Assembly (NCBI GenBank): GCA_020638155.1
Contig: JACKJB010000001.1
Span: 1,243,650-1,307,649, forward strand
DNA: 64,000 nt
Direction: 5' to 3'
From: Rhodospirillales bacterium
GTDB lineage: Bacteria > Pseudomonadota > Alphaproteobacteria > Micavibrionales > Micavibrionaceae
Shown: positions 7,726-15,566 of the stretch, in pieces
How the letters are laid out: each line of letters begins with the position of its first letter
Numbering within the stretch: the stretch's first letter is position 1
Position numbers and translations under genes: made by a program
The notes under the pieces: generated by a model
Told to the model about the DNA's origin: nothing
The model's database searches: none
What the model saw: only the letters and a program-made list of their open reading frames with translations

Positions 7726-9000
7726 ATGCTTGATCCCAATAAAACACTGATAGCTCTTTTCAATTACGGCGGCGGTATGCGCGGGCTGGTCCCTGCCCAT
7801 ATCATGTCGCGGATTGAAGAAGCCACAGGGCTGCGGATGGCCGAGATGGTCGATATCTTTTCCGGCCCGTCTACAGGTGCGATTCTCAACGCCGCCTTAA
7901 CGCGGCGGCACCCGGAGCATACGTCGCGCCCATTATATAAAGCACGGCACCTGGTGAAGTTTTATGAGCGTGAGGGGCTAAAGATCTTCCCGCCGGACAG
8001 TTTCCGGGATTTTCGCGGCATCCTGCATGATTTCAATAACCGGACCCTGAAACTGAGCCAGATGAACTGGCTGTTGCGGCACGGTCATTACGACCCCGCG
8101 AATCTCGGAAAAGCCCTGAAGGCGCTTTATGGTGATTCTTTATTAGAAGAGTCGCTCAGCAGCCTGATTATCCCGACATATAATATTGACGGCGAACAGC
8201 TCGAGGTTGCCGAGGAAAAAGACGAAACCGGCGATACCCCGGCCCGCACCGTCAATAATTTCTGCGATGAAGGCGGGCATGCGGTGTGGCTGAAGCACAT
8301 CAAAAACGATTATCCTCCGGGGGCGGCCCAAAGGACGCCACGCGTGTCTTTATATGACGCGGTGATGGCAAGCTGCGCTGCGCCGACTTATTTTCCCTGT
8401 CACCATTTCGAAGCGACCTACCCGGACCAGCGCGGCAGGATGTCCTATTCGGCGATTGACGGGGTGATCTTTGATAATCCGTGCATCAGCTATCTTGGCG
8501 CGATTCGCCGTCATATTCCCAAAGACTACAATCTGGTCATGATTATCCTCGGCACCGGCTATACGAACCGTTCGATCAAGAAAGAGGACTGGAACCGCTA
8601 CGGCTCGCTTGGCGTGGTTGACCCGGTCAATGACCTGCCGCTGATTAATATCTTCTTCCACGCCTCTGAATCGGCCTTGCTGGAGGGGTTTGAAGAAGAG
8701 ATGGGGGATAACCTGTTTATCTTCAACAAATCGATGATTCCCACGCTCGGCCATCCCGATGCCGCCAGCCCCCAGATCGACGATGCCAGCCCGGATAACC
8801 TGAAGAAGCTGCAGTTCTTCGCAGAAGAGATTATGGAAGAGAACAACAGCAAGCTGGATGCGGTTTGCCACCTGCTGTCCCACCGCCGGGACCGGCGCAG
8901 TGAAACATCCCAGAGGACGCTTAAAAGCAAAATGCGGCGCTATTACTACCTGTTCACAGGCGAACGGAAAAACGAGAAGCGTCATAAATCAGACTCTTAG
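7726..9000 (+). CDS. Patatin-like phospholipase
   Basis: 424 aa. Patatin-like acyl hydrolases use a Ser-Asp dyad. The oxyanion-hole motif GGGMRG is at residues 15-20, the nucleophile elbow GPSTG puts Ser49 in place, and the aspartate is in AIDGVIFDNP (Asp245-Gly246). The nucleophile Ser and the DG pair are intact, so the enzyme is probably active on phospholipids or other acyl esters. The C-terminal 60 residues are basic and helix-rich (HRRDRRSETSQRTLKSKMRR). No signal peptide is evident. The gene follows the small RNA and precedes a second, more divergent patatin-like gene in the same direction. No cyclase or other CBASS partner is nearby. Confidence 0.9.
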   Translation: MLDPNKTLIALFNYGGGMRGLVPAHIMSRIEEATGLRMAEMVDIFSGPSTGAILNAALTRRHPEHTSRPLYKARHLVKFYEREGLKIFPPDSFRDFRGILHDFNNRTLKLSQMNWLLRHGHYDPANLGKALKALYGDSLLEESLSSLIIPTYNIDGEQLEVAEEKDETGDTPARTVNNFCDEGGHAVWLKHIKNDYPPGAAQRTPRVSLYDAVMASCAAPTYFPCHHFEATYPDQRGRMSYSAIDGVIFDNPCISYLGAIRRHIPKDYNLVMIILGTGYTNRSIKKEDWNRYGSLGVVDPVNDLPLINIFFHASESALLEGFEEEMGDNLFIFNKSMIPTLGHPDAASPQIDDASPDNLKKLQFFAEEIMEENNSKLDAVCHLLSHRRDRRSETSQRTLKSKMRRYYYLFTGERKNEKRHKSDS

Positions 9001-9017
9001 TGTCTTTTTTTAAAATC

Positions 9018-9164
9018 GTCATCCCCGTGACAAAAGCCTTGTGAAACAAGGGTTTTGTTTAAACGACGGGGATCCATATGTCGGCGAACTATGTTCGCCG
9101 TCTTTTGTGGATTCCCGCCGATCAGCCCTCCTTCGCTAAAGCTACGAAGGGCCGCGGGAATGAC
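9018..9164 (+). repeat. Composite palindromic repeat, family A, copy 3
   Basis: GTCATCCCCGTGAC, a hairpin around CCTTGTGAAACAAGG, ACGACGGGGATCCATATGTC, a GGCGAAC/GTTCGCC hairpin and GGATTCCCGC...GCGGGAATGAC. It fills most of the gap between the two patatin-like genes. The remaining 150 bases up to 9312 hold nothing else recognisable. Confidence 0.8.
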
Positions 9165-9312
9165 GGCGGGAGATTTTCAAAACAGACTCTTAGCGTATTC
9201 GCTTTTCCTTATATGCACTGCACAACAGCTGGCGCATGACTTTGCCCCGGGAATGGTCTAAGGTCTGCCTTAATATAAAAAACAATAATCTGTAGAATAA
9301 GAACAGGGACCA

Positions 9313-11013
9313 ATGAGTACGCAGGGCGACCCGCAGGCTGACCAGCAGGGTACCATCTTTATCCTTTATATACCGGGCGGCGCGATGCTGGGCATCAATC
9401 CCGCGCTGGCGATGGCTCATCTTGAAGATCTAACGGAAACCCCGGTTCAGGAGCTTTTTCAGGTCGTTGAAGGAGTTTCCACCGGAAGCATCCTGGCGTC
9501 CGCTTTTAACATGCCGGGTATCACAGCCAGCAAGGTTGTCGAGACTTTCGTCGAACGCGGACCGGAATTCTTTCCTTACATCCCTGGCCGCTGGGCGAAA
9601 ATGCATGCCCGCAATGGGATCAATACGGCCAAGTATTTTTATGATCTTGATCCGCGCCAGAGTGACTGCTTTGACATTCGTAATATCGAAGCGCTGTGCG
9701 ACCGGATGAAGGACAAGAACCAAACCGCCGATCCCGAACTTATTGACCAGTTAAAAGACCAGGCGACGCAGCGCTGGCTGACGGTCAAACGCCAGGAAAA
9801 AATCCTGAGCATCGGCGAAGAAATCTGCAAACAGGATCCGTCGCTTGAAAAATACAGGGACGCGATTACCGAGCTAGTCTCTACCCGGACCTTCACCAGC
9901 AGGCTCAGTATTATTTTCAATACGCCTGTAGTCGCCATTATGGACGGGATCAAAAACAAGTGGGCAAAGATGGAAGAATGCCTGTACCCGTCCGACGTGC
10001 CGGAAGCGGTATTTAAGGAATTATACGGTGAGCGTAAAATCAGCGACAGTATCTGCTCCACCTTTATTTCTTTTTACGACATCATCAATAATCGTATTGT
10101 GACATCCTCTTGCCTGAAGAACGATTTATTCGACAAGACGCCCGGTGCCCCCGCCACCGTCCAAAACGACTTGAAATTCTGGGACGCGACCATGGCCAGC
10201 AGCGCGAACGAGCTGGCCTTTAAGGCGCATATCACCGAAACCAACATCCTGTGCAGTGACAAAGCCCCGCTGCACCGTATCCAGTCCGTCAGCGATGTTC
10301 ACGCGGCCGCCCCCAAAGGTACGAAAATCATTCTGGTAATTGCCGGGACCGGCCAGCATATCGGCAAGGACCTGCAGGAATTCCTCGATAACAAAACCAT
10401 CGATGATGAAGGGCTGAGCGAACATGAACGCATTCGCAAAAAGCTGGAGTTCATCCGCGATCAACGGGCGGAATTCGGGATGGCCGGAAACCTGATTATG
10501 GGTCGTGAGTTATCAGAACTTGAAGGCTACGCTCACAGCGATGCGCTGAGCGCTTGTAAGAACCTTATCGGCAATGACAATGTGTTTGATTTCACACCGC
10601 GCCTGTCGCCGCATACAAAGCAGGAACGGGACGAGTTCCCTTCACGGGATGTATTGGACGCCAGCGAAGATAACATTAAGAAAATCATCAAGCGCGGGCG
10701 GCAGAACTGTAAACGGCATGATGACCAAATCCGTGAACTGGCCCAGATGATGGTCGATAACCTGCATATGCTGGGTAAAATGGATAATGATAAATATGCC
10801 CGCGTCTGCCAGAAAATCGGCTTAAAAACATTTACGCGCGAAGAAGCGATCGAGCCTGGGGTGGAAAACCGTATTGCTTCCAACGATAATTCAACAGGCG
10901 CGCGCCGTGTGTGGCGTCAATTCGTCAAGGCGGTCAATGGCCGTTGGGGCAGCCCCCCTGCTCCACGAGGTCCCAAAGGCCCGTCAGGGCCGGGTGGAAA
11001 AGGGCCGCTGTAA
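9313..11013 (+). CDS. Divergent patatin-like protein, possibly inactive
   Basis: 566 aa. The N terminus matches the patatin fold: a glycine-rich oxyanion segment (PGGAMLG) and the nucleophile elbow GVSTG with Ser56. The region matching the first patatin's catalytic Asp is changed: after WDATMASSANELAF there is no DG pair (ILCSDKAPLHRI instead). About 130 extra residues, mostly helical, lie between the Ser region and this point (around residues 110-250). The C terminus ends in a Pro/Gly-rich tail (APRGPKGPSGPGGKGPL). The ribosome binding site is CAGGGACC. It may be a non-catalytic or re-wired partner of the preceding patatin. The last codons overlap a terminator hairpin for the convergent aspC. 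Confidence 0.8.
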   Translation: MSTQGDPQADQQGTIFILYIPGGAMLGINPALAMAHLEDLTETPVQELFQVVEGVSTGSILASAFNMPGITASKVVETFVERGPEFFPYIPGRWAKMHARNGINTAKYFYDLDPRQSDCFDIRNIEALCDRMKDKNQTADPELIDQLKDQATQRWLTVKRQEKILSIGEEICKQDPSLEKYRDAITELVSTRTFTSRLSIIFNTPVVAIMDGIKNKWAKMEECLYPSDVPEAVFKELYGERKISDSICSTFISFYDIINNRIVTSSCLKNDLFDKTPGAPATVQNDLKFWDATMASSANELAFKAHITETNILCSDKAPLHRIQSVSDVHAAAPKGTKIILVIAGTGQHIGKDLQEFLDNKTIDDEGLSEHERIRKKLEFIRDQRAEFGMAGNLIMGRELSELEGYAHSDALSACKNLIGNDNVFDFTPRLSPHTKQERDEFPSRDVLDASEDNIKKIIKRGRQNCKRHDDQIRELAQMMVDNLHMLGKMDNDKYARVCQKIGLKTFTREEAIEPGVENRIASNDNSTGARRVWRQFVKAVNGRWGSPPAPRGPKGPSGPGGKGPL

Positions 11014-11027
11014 TTAAACAGCGGCCC
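11002..11027 (-). terminator. Terminator of aspC overlapping the end of the patatin-like gene
   Basis: GGGCCGCTG and CAGCGGCCC form a perfect 9-bp stem around an 8-base loop that contains the TAA of the plus-strand gene. Read on the minus strand, the stem is followed by TTTTCC, so it fits termination of aspC, whose stop is 32 bases before it. On the plus strand no T-tract follows. Confidence 0.65.
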
Positions 11028-11058
11028 CTCCCAAAAAAACTAATCTCAGAAATCTATT

Positions 11059-12291
11059 TTAGCGTACAGCCGGTCTCGGCGTCGCAACCGGTTGCAGACT
11101 GCGGCAGGCATTCTGGATCCGCTTGCAAGCGTCTTCCAGCGCGGCTTCGGAGGTTGCATAAGAAATCCGGAAATACGGGGACAGGCCGAATGCCGCCCCG
11201 TGCACACAAGCCACGCCTTCGGCTTCCAGCAGGTATGTGACGAAATCTTCATCACTGTTGATGATTTTTCCATCCGGCGTTTTCTTGCCGATCACCCCGG
11301 CGCAAGACGGGAAGACATAGAACGCGCCTTCGGGGGTCGCGCATGTAATGCCGTCCGCTTCGTTGAGCATTTTGACAACCATGTCGCGGCGCTTTTTAAA
11401 CTCATCGTTACGGCTTTTCAGGAAGCTGTGGTCGCCGTTCAGGGCGGCAGCGGCTGCAGCCTGTGAAATTGAGGACGGGTTTGAGGTGCTCTGCCCCTGC
11501 ACTTTCTGCATGCGTTTAATCAGATCGGCAGGACCGCCGGCAAACCCAATCCGCCACCCGGTCATCGAGTATGCCTTGGACACACCGTTCACAGTCAGGG
11601 TCCGGTCCTTTAGCGCAGGCTCGACCTGTGCCGGGGTCACGAATTTGAAGTTATCGTAAGTTACATGCTCATAGATATCATCGCTCATAACCCAGATATG
11701 AGAGTGCTTCATAAACACATCGGTCAGCGCTTTCATTTCTTCTTCGGTATAAGCGGCGCCGGTCGGGTTAGACGGCGAGTTGAGGATCACCCACTTGGTT
11801 TTCGGGGTAATTGCCGCTTCGAGCTTTTTCGGATCGAGTTTAAAGCCGTCAGCCTCATCGCATTCGACGATCACGGGTTTGCCGCCAAACAACTTGACCA
11901 TATCCGGATAAGACACCCAGTACGGCGCCGGGATAATCACTTCATCCCCTTCATTAATTGTGGACAGGAACGCGTTGAAAAGAATCTGCTTTCCGCCTGT
12001 CCCGGCGACCACTTCGTCCTGCGTGTAAGTCAGGCCATTATCGCGTTTGAATTTATCGACAATCGCCTGTTTCAGCTCCACAGTGCCGCCGACAGCGGTA
12101 TATTTGGTCTGGCCGGCATCGATGGCGGCTTTGGCCGCTTCCTTGATATGGTCCGGCGTATCAAAGTCCGGCTCGCCTGCGCCAAGGTTAATGACATCTT
12201 CGCCTGCGGCTTTCATGGCCTTGGCTTTACCATCAATCGCCAGGGTCGGTGATGCGGCCATTTCTTCGACTTTTTTGGAATAAAAACTCAT
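11059..12291 (-). CDS. aspC: Class I pyridoxal-phosphate aminotransferase (aspartate aminotransferase type)
   Basis: 410 aa. It transfers amino groups between aspartate and 2-oxoglutarate, probably with some aromatic side activity, in the cytoplasm. Visible features are GAGEPDFDTPDHIKEAAK near residue 37, NSPSNPTGAAYTEEEMKAL, the PLP-binding Lys239 in GVSKAYSMTGWRIGF, and YFRISYATSEAALEDACKRI near the end. The last 15 residues (RSLQPVATPRPAVR) extend beyond the usual C terminus. The ATG follows AAGGGAGCAAGCA, a good ribosome binding site. A GC-rich terminator lies directly downstream. The exact substrate preference (Asp versus aromatic) cannot be settled here. Confidence 0.92.
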   Translation of the reverse strand: MSFYSKKVEEMAASPTLAIDGKAKAMKAAGEDVINLGAGEPDFDTPDHIKEAAKAAIDAGQTKYTAVGGTVELKQAIVDKFKRDNGLTYTQDEVVAGTGGKQILFNAFLSTINEGDEVIIPAPYWVSYPDMVKLFGGKPVIVECDEADGFKLDPKKLEAAITPKTKWVILNSPSNPTGAAYTEEEMKALTDVFMKHSHIWVMSDDIYEHVTYDNFKFVTPAQVEPALKDRTLTVNGVSKAYSMTGWRIGFAGGPADLIKRMQKVQGQSTSNPSSISQAAAAAALNGDHSFLKSRNDEFKKRRDMVVKMLNEADGITCATPEGAFYVFPSCAGVIGKKTPDGKIINSDEDFVTYLLEAEGVACVHGAAFGLSPYFRISYATSEAALEDACKRIQNACRSLQPVATPRPAVR

Positions 12292-12388
12292 TGCTTGCTC
12301 CCTTCGCTACGTTCCGGATATCCGCCCGCAGCATAGCATTTAAGCCGGGAAAGGCAACACCGAAGCGCGCCATATTCCCCCCTCGACC

Positions 12389-12456
12389 GTCATTTCGAGG
12401 CGTAGCCGAGAAATCTCCAGACTACCGGGAGATCCCTCACATGCGTTCGGGATGAC
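12389..12456 (+). repeat. Dispersed repeat, family B, copy 2
   Basis: GTCATTTCGAGGCGTAGCCG...GAGAAATCTCC...GGGAGATCCCTCAC...GTTCGGGATGAC, between the aspC start and the end of the kinase gene. It matches the other family B copies at both ends. Confidence 0.75.
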
Positions 12457-12464
12457 GCGCTCTC

Positions 12465-13538
12465 TTAAAATGCGTCTTCGGCAATCAGGGGCTTTAGCTC
12501 TTTGGGATCTATTTTCGGAGATGTTTTGAAATCAATCCCTTCTGCGGTAAACCAGTCCTGCATCGGCTTGAGAACCGGGGCCTGTAAACCTTCGCGCAGA
12601 TATGTTGTGACGCGGGACAGATATTTCAGGTAACCGCCTTTGCCATCACGCAGGGCCAAACGGATAAACTGCCCCGCAACCCGGCAATGGAACTGGGTTG
12701 CCAATACGCGGTACCAGGCCATAAAGCTGCTTTTTTCCATCGGCGACATCCCGGCGGTATAGCGTTCCATCATGTCCTGCCGTAATGTTTTGGGAACATC
12801 GCGGCGGGCATCTTCCAGAAGGTTCGCCAGATCGTAAGGCAGCGGGCCGTGCATCGCGCCCTGAAAATCAAGGATCCCGCAACGGCTCAGCCCGTCCCTG
12901 TCCGGCAGCCACATCAGGTTTTCGACATGGAAATCGACATGCACGAAGCCCTGCGGGCACGGCGGCAGGGAACGCTCGATCTCCTGCCAGACCGCCAGAT
13001 AGGACTCTACCAGCCCTTCCGGGTTTTCTTTCTTACGAACAGCAGGGATATACCAGTCCACGATGCGCTGGCGGGCCTTATGCACGTGGCTTTCATTATA
13101 ATGCGGCAGGACAATACGGTCGTCTTCGCGCAGGCGGATCAGCACATCCGTCGCCAGCTCGTATAATTCCTGCTGCCGGTCACGCACGGCCAGCGCTTTT
13201 TGAAAAGACGTATCGCCAAAATCTTCCAGCAGGGCATAGCCTGCCTCAACGTCCGCTTTATAAATTTCAGGAACATTCAGATCGACACCGCGCAGGAACC
13301 AGTCGATCCGGACAAAGTCAGAGAGCTTATGCCCCGGCGTTGCAATTTCCGAGTCTTCCGGGACCGCTTCCATCAGGATTGCTGTTTTTTCATCCTGCGT
13401 CAGGCGGAAATAGCGGCGGAACGCACAGTCTTCGCCGACCGGAGTCAGTTCGGCATTTTCCCAGCCCGCTTTGGACAGGAAGTCACTTCGCGCGTCATCG
13501 CGATCATCAAACCAGTTTTCTGCGGCTAAAAGACTCAT
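12465..13538 (-). CDS. APH-fold sugar kinase, AmgK-like
   Basis: 357 aa aminoglycoside-phosphotransferase-fold kinase. The catalytic loop is HVDFHVENLMW (HxDxxxxN type) near residue 207, and the metal-binding aspartate is in CGILDFQGAMHGPLPYDLANLLEDARRDV. This pattern matches the N-acetylmuramate/N-acetylglucosamine anomeric kinase AmgK of cell-wall recycling. In other alphaproteobacteria AmgK is linked to tsaE and murU, but neither is next to it here, so the substrate is inferred. Downstream of it on the minus strand is a family B repeat. The gene just upstream is a small hypothetical gene 42 bases away, perhaps co-transcribed. The ribosome binding site is weak. Confidence 0.82.
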   Translation of the reverse strand: MSLLAAENWFDDRDDARSDFLSKAGWENAELTPVGEDCAFRRYFRLTQDEKTAILMEAVPEDSEIATPGHKLSDFVRIDWFLRGVDLNVPEIYKADVEAGYALLEDFGDTSFQKALAVRDRQQELYELATDVLIRLREDDRIVLPHYNESHVHKARQRIVDWYIPAVRKKENPEGLVESYLAVWQEIERSLPPCPQGFVHVDFHVENLMWLPDRDGLSRCGILDFQGAMHGPLPYDLANLLEDARRDVPKTLRQDMMERYTAGMSPMEKSSFMAWYRVLATQFHCRVAGQFIRLALRDGKGGYLKYLSRVTTYLREGLQAPVLKPMQDWFTAEGIDFKTSPKIDPKELKPLIAEDAF

Positions 13539-13580
13539 CCGTTAAGATTTATAGCGAGTTTTCAGTGCTGTAAACTAAAA

Positions 13581-13994
13581 CTACTCTTCGGGATTGCCGG
13601 ATTTGTTTTTGCTTTCGCTGGCCATACGTTTCAGGGCTTCGATATGGCTTTTTGATGCCTGCGGCCTGCGGGAAGGCGGTGCGCTTCCTTCAAGGCCGAA
13701 ACGGGCGGTGTTCCCGTTTTGCAGGGCTGCAAGGATTTCCTGGCCGAACGTTTCCGGGGCCATATCCAGGGCCGCCGGTGTTTCGGGCGTTTCAGGCTCT
13801 TCCATATCCTGCTGGTAAATCACCCGGCTGACGGCGTGGGCAACGATTCCGCTTAAATGCGGACGGGCAAGGGCCTGCAGCAGTTTCGGGTCTTCGAACG
13901 TCCACGCGATAATGCGCTGGCGCGCCTTGGTCGGATTGCCTTTGGATAGTCTTAAAGCTTCGCGGATGCGGCTTTCTGCGTATTCACGGCTCAT
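13581..13994 (-). CDS. Conserved helical hypothetical protein
   Basis: 137 aa, not recognised as a named family. The N-terminal half is helical and basic (SRIREALRLSKGNPTKARQR, then DPKLLQALARPHLSGIVAHA). The middle is proline- and glutamate-rich (EEPETPETPAALD) and the end is Ser/Lys-rich and probably disordered. No signal peptide or membrane segment is seen. It lies 42 bases upstream of the AmgK-like kinase on the same strand, which suggests an operon. GGGATCC precedes the ATG. Codon use is like its neighbours, so it is likely a real gene. Confidence 0.7.
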   Translation of the reverse strand: MSREYAESRIREALRLSKGNPTKARQRIIAWTFEDPKLLQALARPHLSGIVAHAVSRVIYQQDMEEPETPETPAALDMAPETFGQEILAALQNGNTARFGLEGSAPPSRRPQASKSHIEALKRMASESKNKSGNPEE

Positions 13995-14075
13995 AAATAG
14001 GATCCCGTTTGGTGATAACGTTCTTCGTTCAGTGTATCACTCCAGATGCCAACGGACCATTACTATTCGTTAAAA

Positions 14076-15299
14076 TTAATCCTGAATGCCATAGAAAATA
14101 TTGCTGAGCGCCAGATATTGCCCGGCATGCACAGGCTCGACCCCGAAGCGGTCTACAAGCGCCATCAGCTTATTCACGTTATCAGTGATTTTGCTGATGG
14201 TGTAGCTTTTGGCTTCTTCGACCTTGCTATCGGATTGTGAGGTCAGCTCGACAAAGGCCGCAATCACGCCGCCGGGATTGGCGATGAAATCGGGAATCAC
14301 ATGGATGCCCTTTTCCATCAGCATCGGATATGCTTCCTTGGTGACAGGCTGGTTTGCGCCTTCGGAAATATAACGTGCCTTGATCTGGTAAGAATTCGTT
14401 TCAGTAATCATATTATGGATCGCACAGGGGAACAGGACGTCCACAGATTCGAACAGCACATCCTGCGTGTCTTTTCCGATATGGCGTCCTTCTTGCGCGA
14501 CAAGGCTCTTCGCGGTTTCAACATCCTGCGTGACCAGCGCCTTGAGCAGCGCCGGGGAAACCCCCGCATCAAAAGCCCAGCAGCCATCATATTTCGGATC
14601 AGACATTGCCTTGAGCTGGCCGCCATATTCAGAGAAATAGCGGATCACGGCAGCGCCCATGGCGCCCGCACCCTGCACGGCAAAGCTCATGCCGTCCGCT
14701 TTTTCGCCGCGGCTTTCGATCAGGGCTTTGGCAGCCGTCGCCACGCCCAGCCCGGCAATCCCTTCGCGGTCGTAATCGGTACCGCCCATATCCACCGGCT
14801 TGCCGGTGAAGGACCGTGTGGAGCCAAGTTCATCGCAGGCCCATTTGGCATGGACAGGCTGCGCCCCGATATCAAAACCAAAACCACCAAAGCAGCCGCC
14901 GTTTTCATACAGGAACGGCTGGCACAATTTTACAAAGCGGCGATATTTCCGTTCAAACCCGTCTTCGGAAGAGTCCGCGCGCATCCCCGACTTCGCGCCC
15001 CCCAGCGGCAGGCCCGCCGCCGCGTTCTTCAGCGCCATCGTCCGGGACAGCATTTTAACTTCGTCAATCGAGAGGTTCGGGGTGATCCGTGTGCCGCCTT
15101 TACCGCAGCCGTCGAGCGGACCGCCTTTGCTGATGCCCGTATTCCAGACGATCACATAGCCTTCCACCCCCAGCGCCGGGTCACGCACGGTGACTTCCAG
15201 CTCGGGTTTAAGCGCTTCAAAACGTTCCTGCAGTTCCCCGAGGATGGTAAAGAATTCTTCCTTGCTCTGGATGTCCCTATCCGCTGCGGCCGCTCCCAT
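14076..15299 (-). CDS. Glu/Leu/Phe/Val dehydrogenase (glutamate dehydrogenase)
   Basis: 407 aa from ATG 15299, which is preceded by GGGAGGTTGAT. The frame also runs 10 codons further upstream, but that start has no comparable ribosome binding site. The enzyme interconverts glutamate and 2-oxoglutarate with NAD(P). Visible are GGAKSGMRADSS with the catalytic lysine region, GFDIGAQPVHAKWACDELG, the Rossmann segment VQGAGAMGAAVIRYFSEYGG, EGANQPVT and PDFIANPGGVIAAFVE. It is shorter than the 445-450 aa hexameric type of enterobacteria and closer to the 410-430 aa Glu/Leu/Phe/Val group. Cofactor preference is not assigned. Confidence 0.9.
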   Translation of the reverse strand: MGAAAADRDIQSKEEFFTILGELQERFEALKPELEVTVRDPALGVEGYVIVWNTGISKGGPLDGCGKGGTRITPNLSIDEVKMLSRTMALKNAAAGLPLGGAKSGMRADSSEDGFERKYRRFVKLCQPFLYENGGCFGGFGFDIGAQPVHAKWACDELGSTRSFTGKPVDMGGTDYDREGIAGLGVATAAKALIESRGEKADGMSFAVQGAGAMGAAVIRYFSEYGGQLKAMSDPKYDGCWAFDAGVSPALLKALVTQDVETAKSLVAQEGRHIGKDTQDVLFESVDVLFPCAIHNMITETNSYQIKARYISEGANQPVTKEAYPMLMEKGIHVIPDFIANPGGVIAAFVELTSQSDSKVEEAKSYTISKITDNVNKLMALVDRFGVEPVHAGQYLALSNIFYGIQD

Positions 15300-15399
15300 A
15301 TCAACCTCCCATAAGATCGCTACGCACACCCGTTTATAGCAGCAGGTACGCGGGCGCGTAACCCCCGTAACGTGCTGCGCTGCGGTAAACCTGTTCCTT

Positions 15400-15566
15400 C
15401 CCTCTCCCGTGGGGAGAGGGTTGCGCAGGCTTGGTGAAGCGTAGCTGAACCTAGCCGAAGCTGGGTGAGGGACTCAACAACGATACTGCCCTCACCCACG
15501 CAGCCTGCGGCTTTTCAAAGAAGAAAAGCCGGGCTTTGTTGCCCTCTCCCTATGGGGAGAGAGGGT
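15400..15566. repeat. Composite palindromic repeat, family D, copy 1 (contains the mfd stop)
   Basis: Outer blocks are CCCTCTCCCGTGGGGAGAGGG at the left and CCTCTCCCTATGGGGAGAG at the right. Between them GGGTGAGGG and CCCTCACCC form an inner inverted pair around GACTCAACAACGATACTG. The right block supplies the last codons and stop of mfd, read on the minus strand as NPLSP-stop. Related copies lie at 28470, 40729, 42567 and 57000. Confidence 0.75.

Noticed and set aside
9055..9261. Reading frame between the patatin-like genes
   Set aside because: Mostly a family A repeat. The rest has no recognisable protein features.
7726..11013. Patatin pair as a CBASS-type defence effector
   Set aside because: No CD-NTase, Cap2/Cap3 or sensor gene is nearby; neighbours are a small RNA and housekeeping genes.
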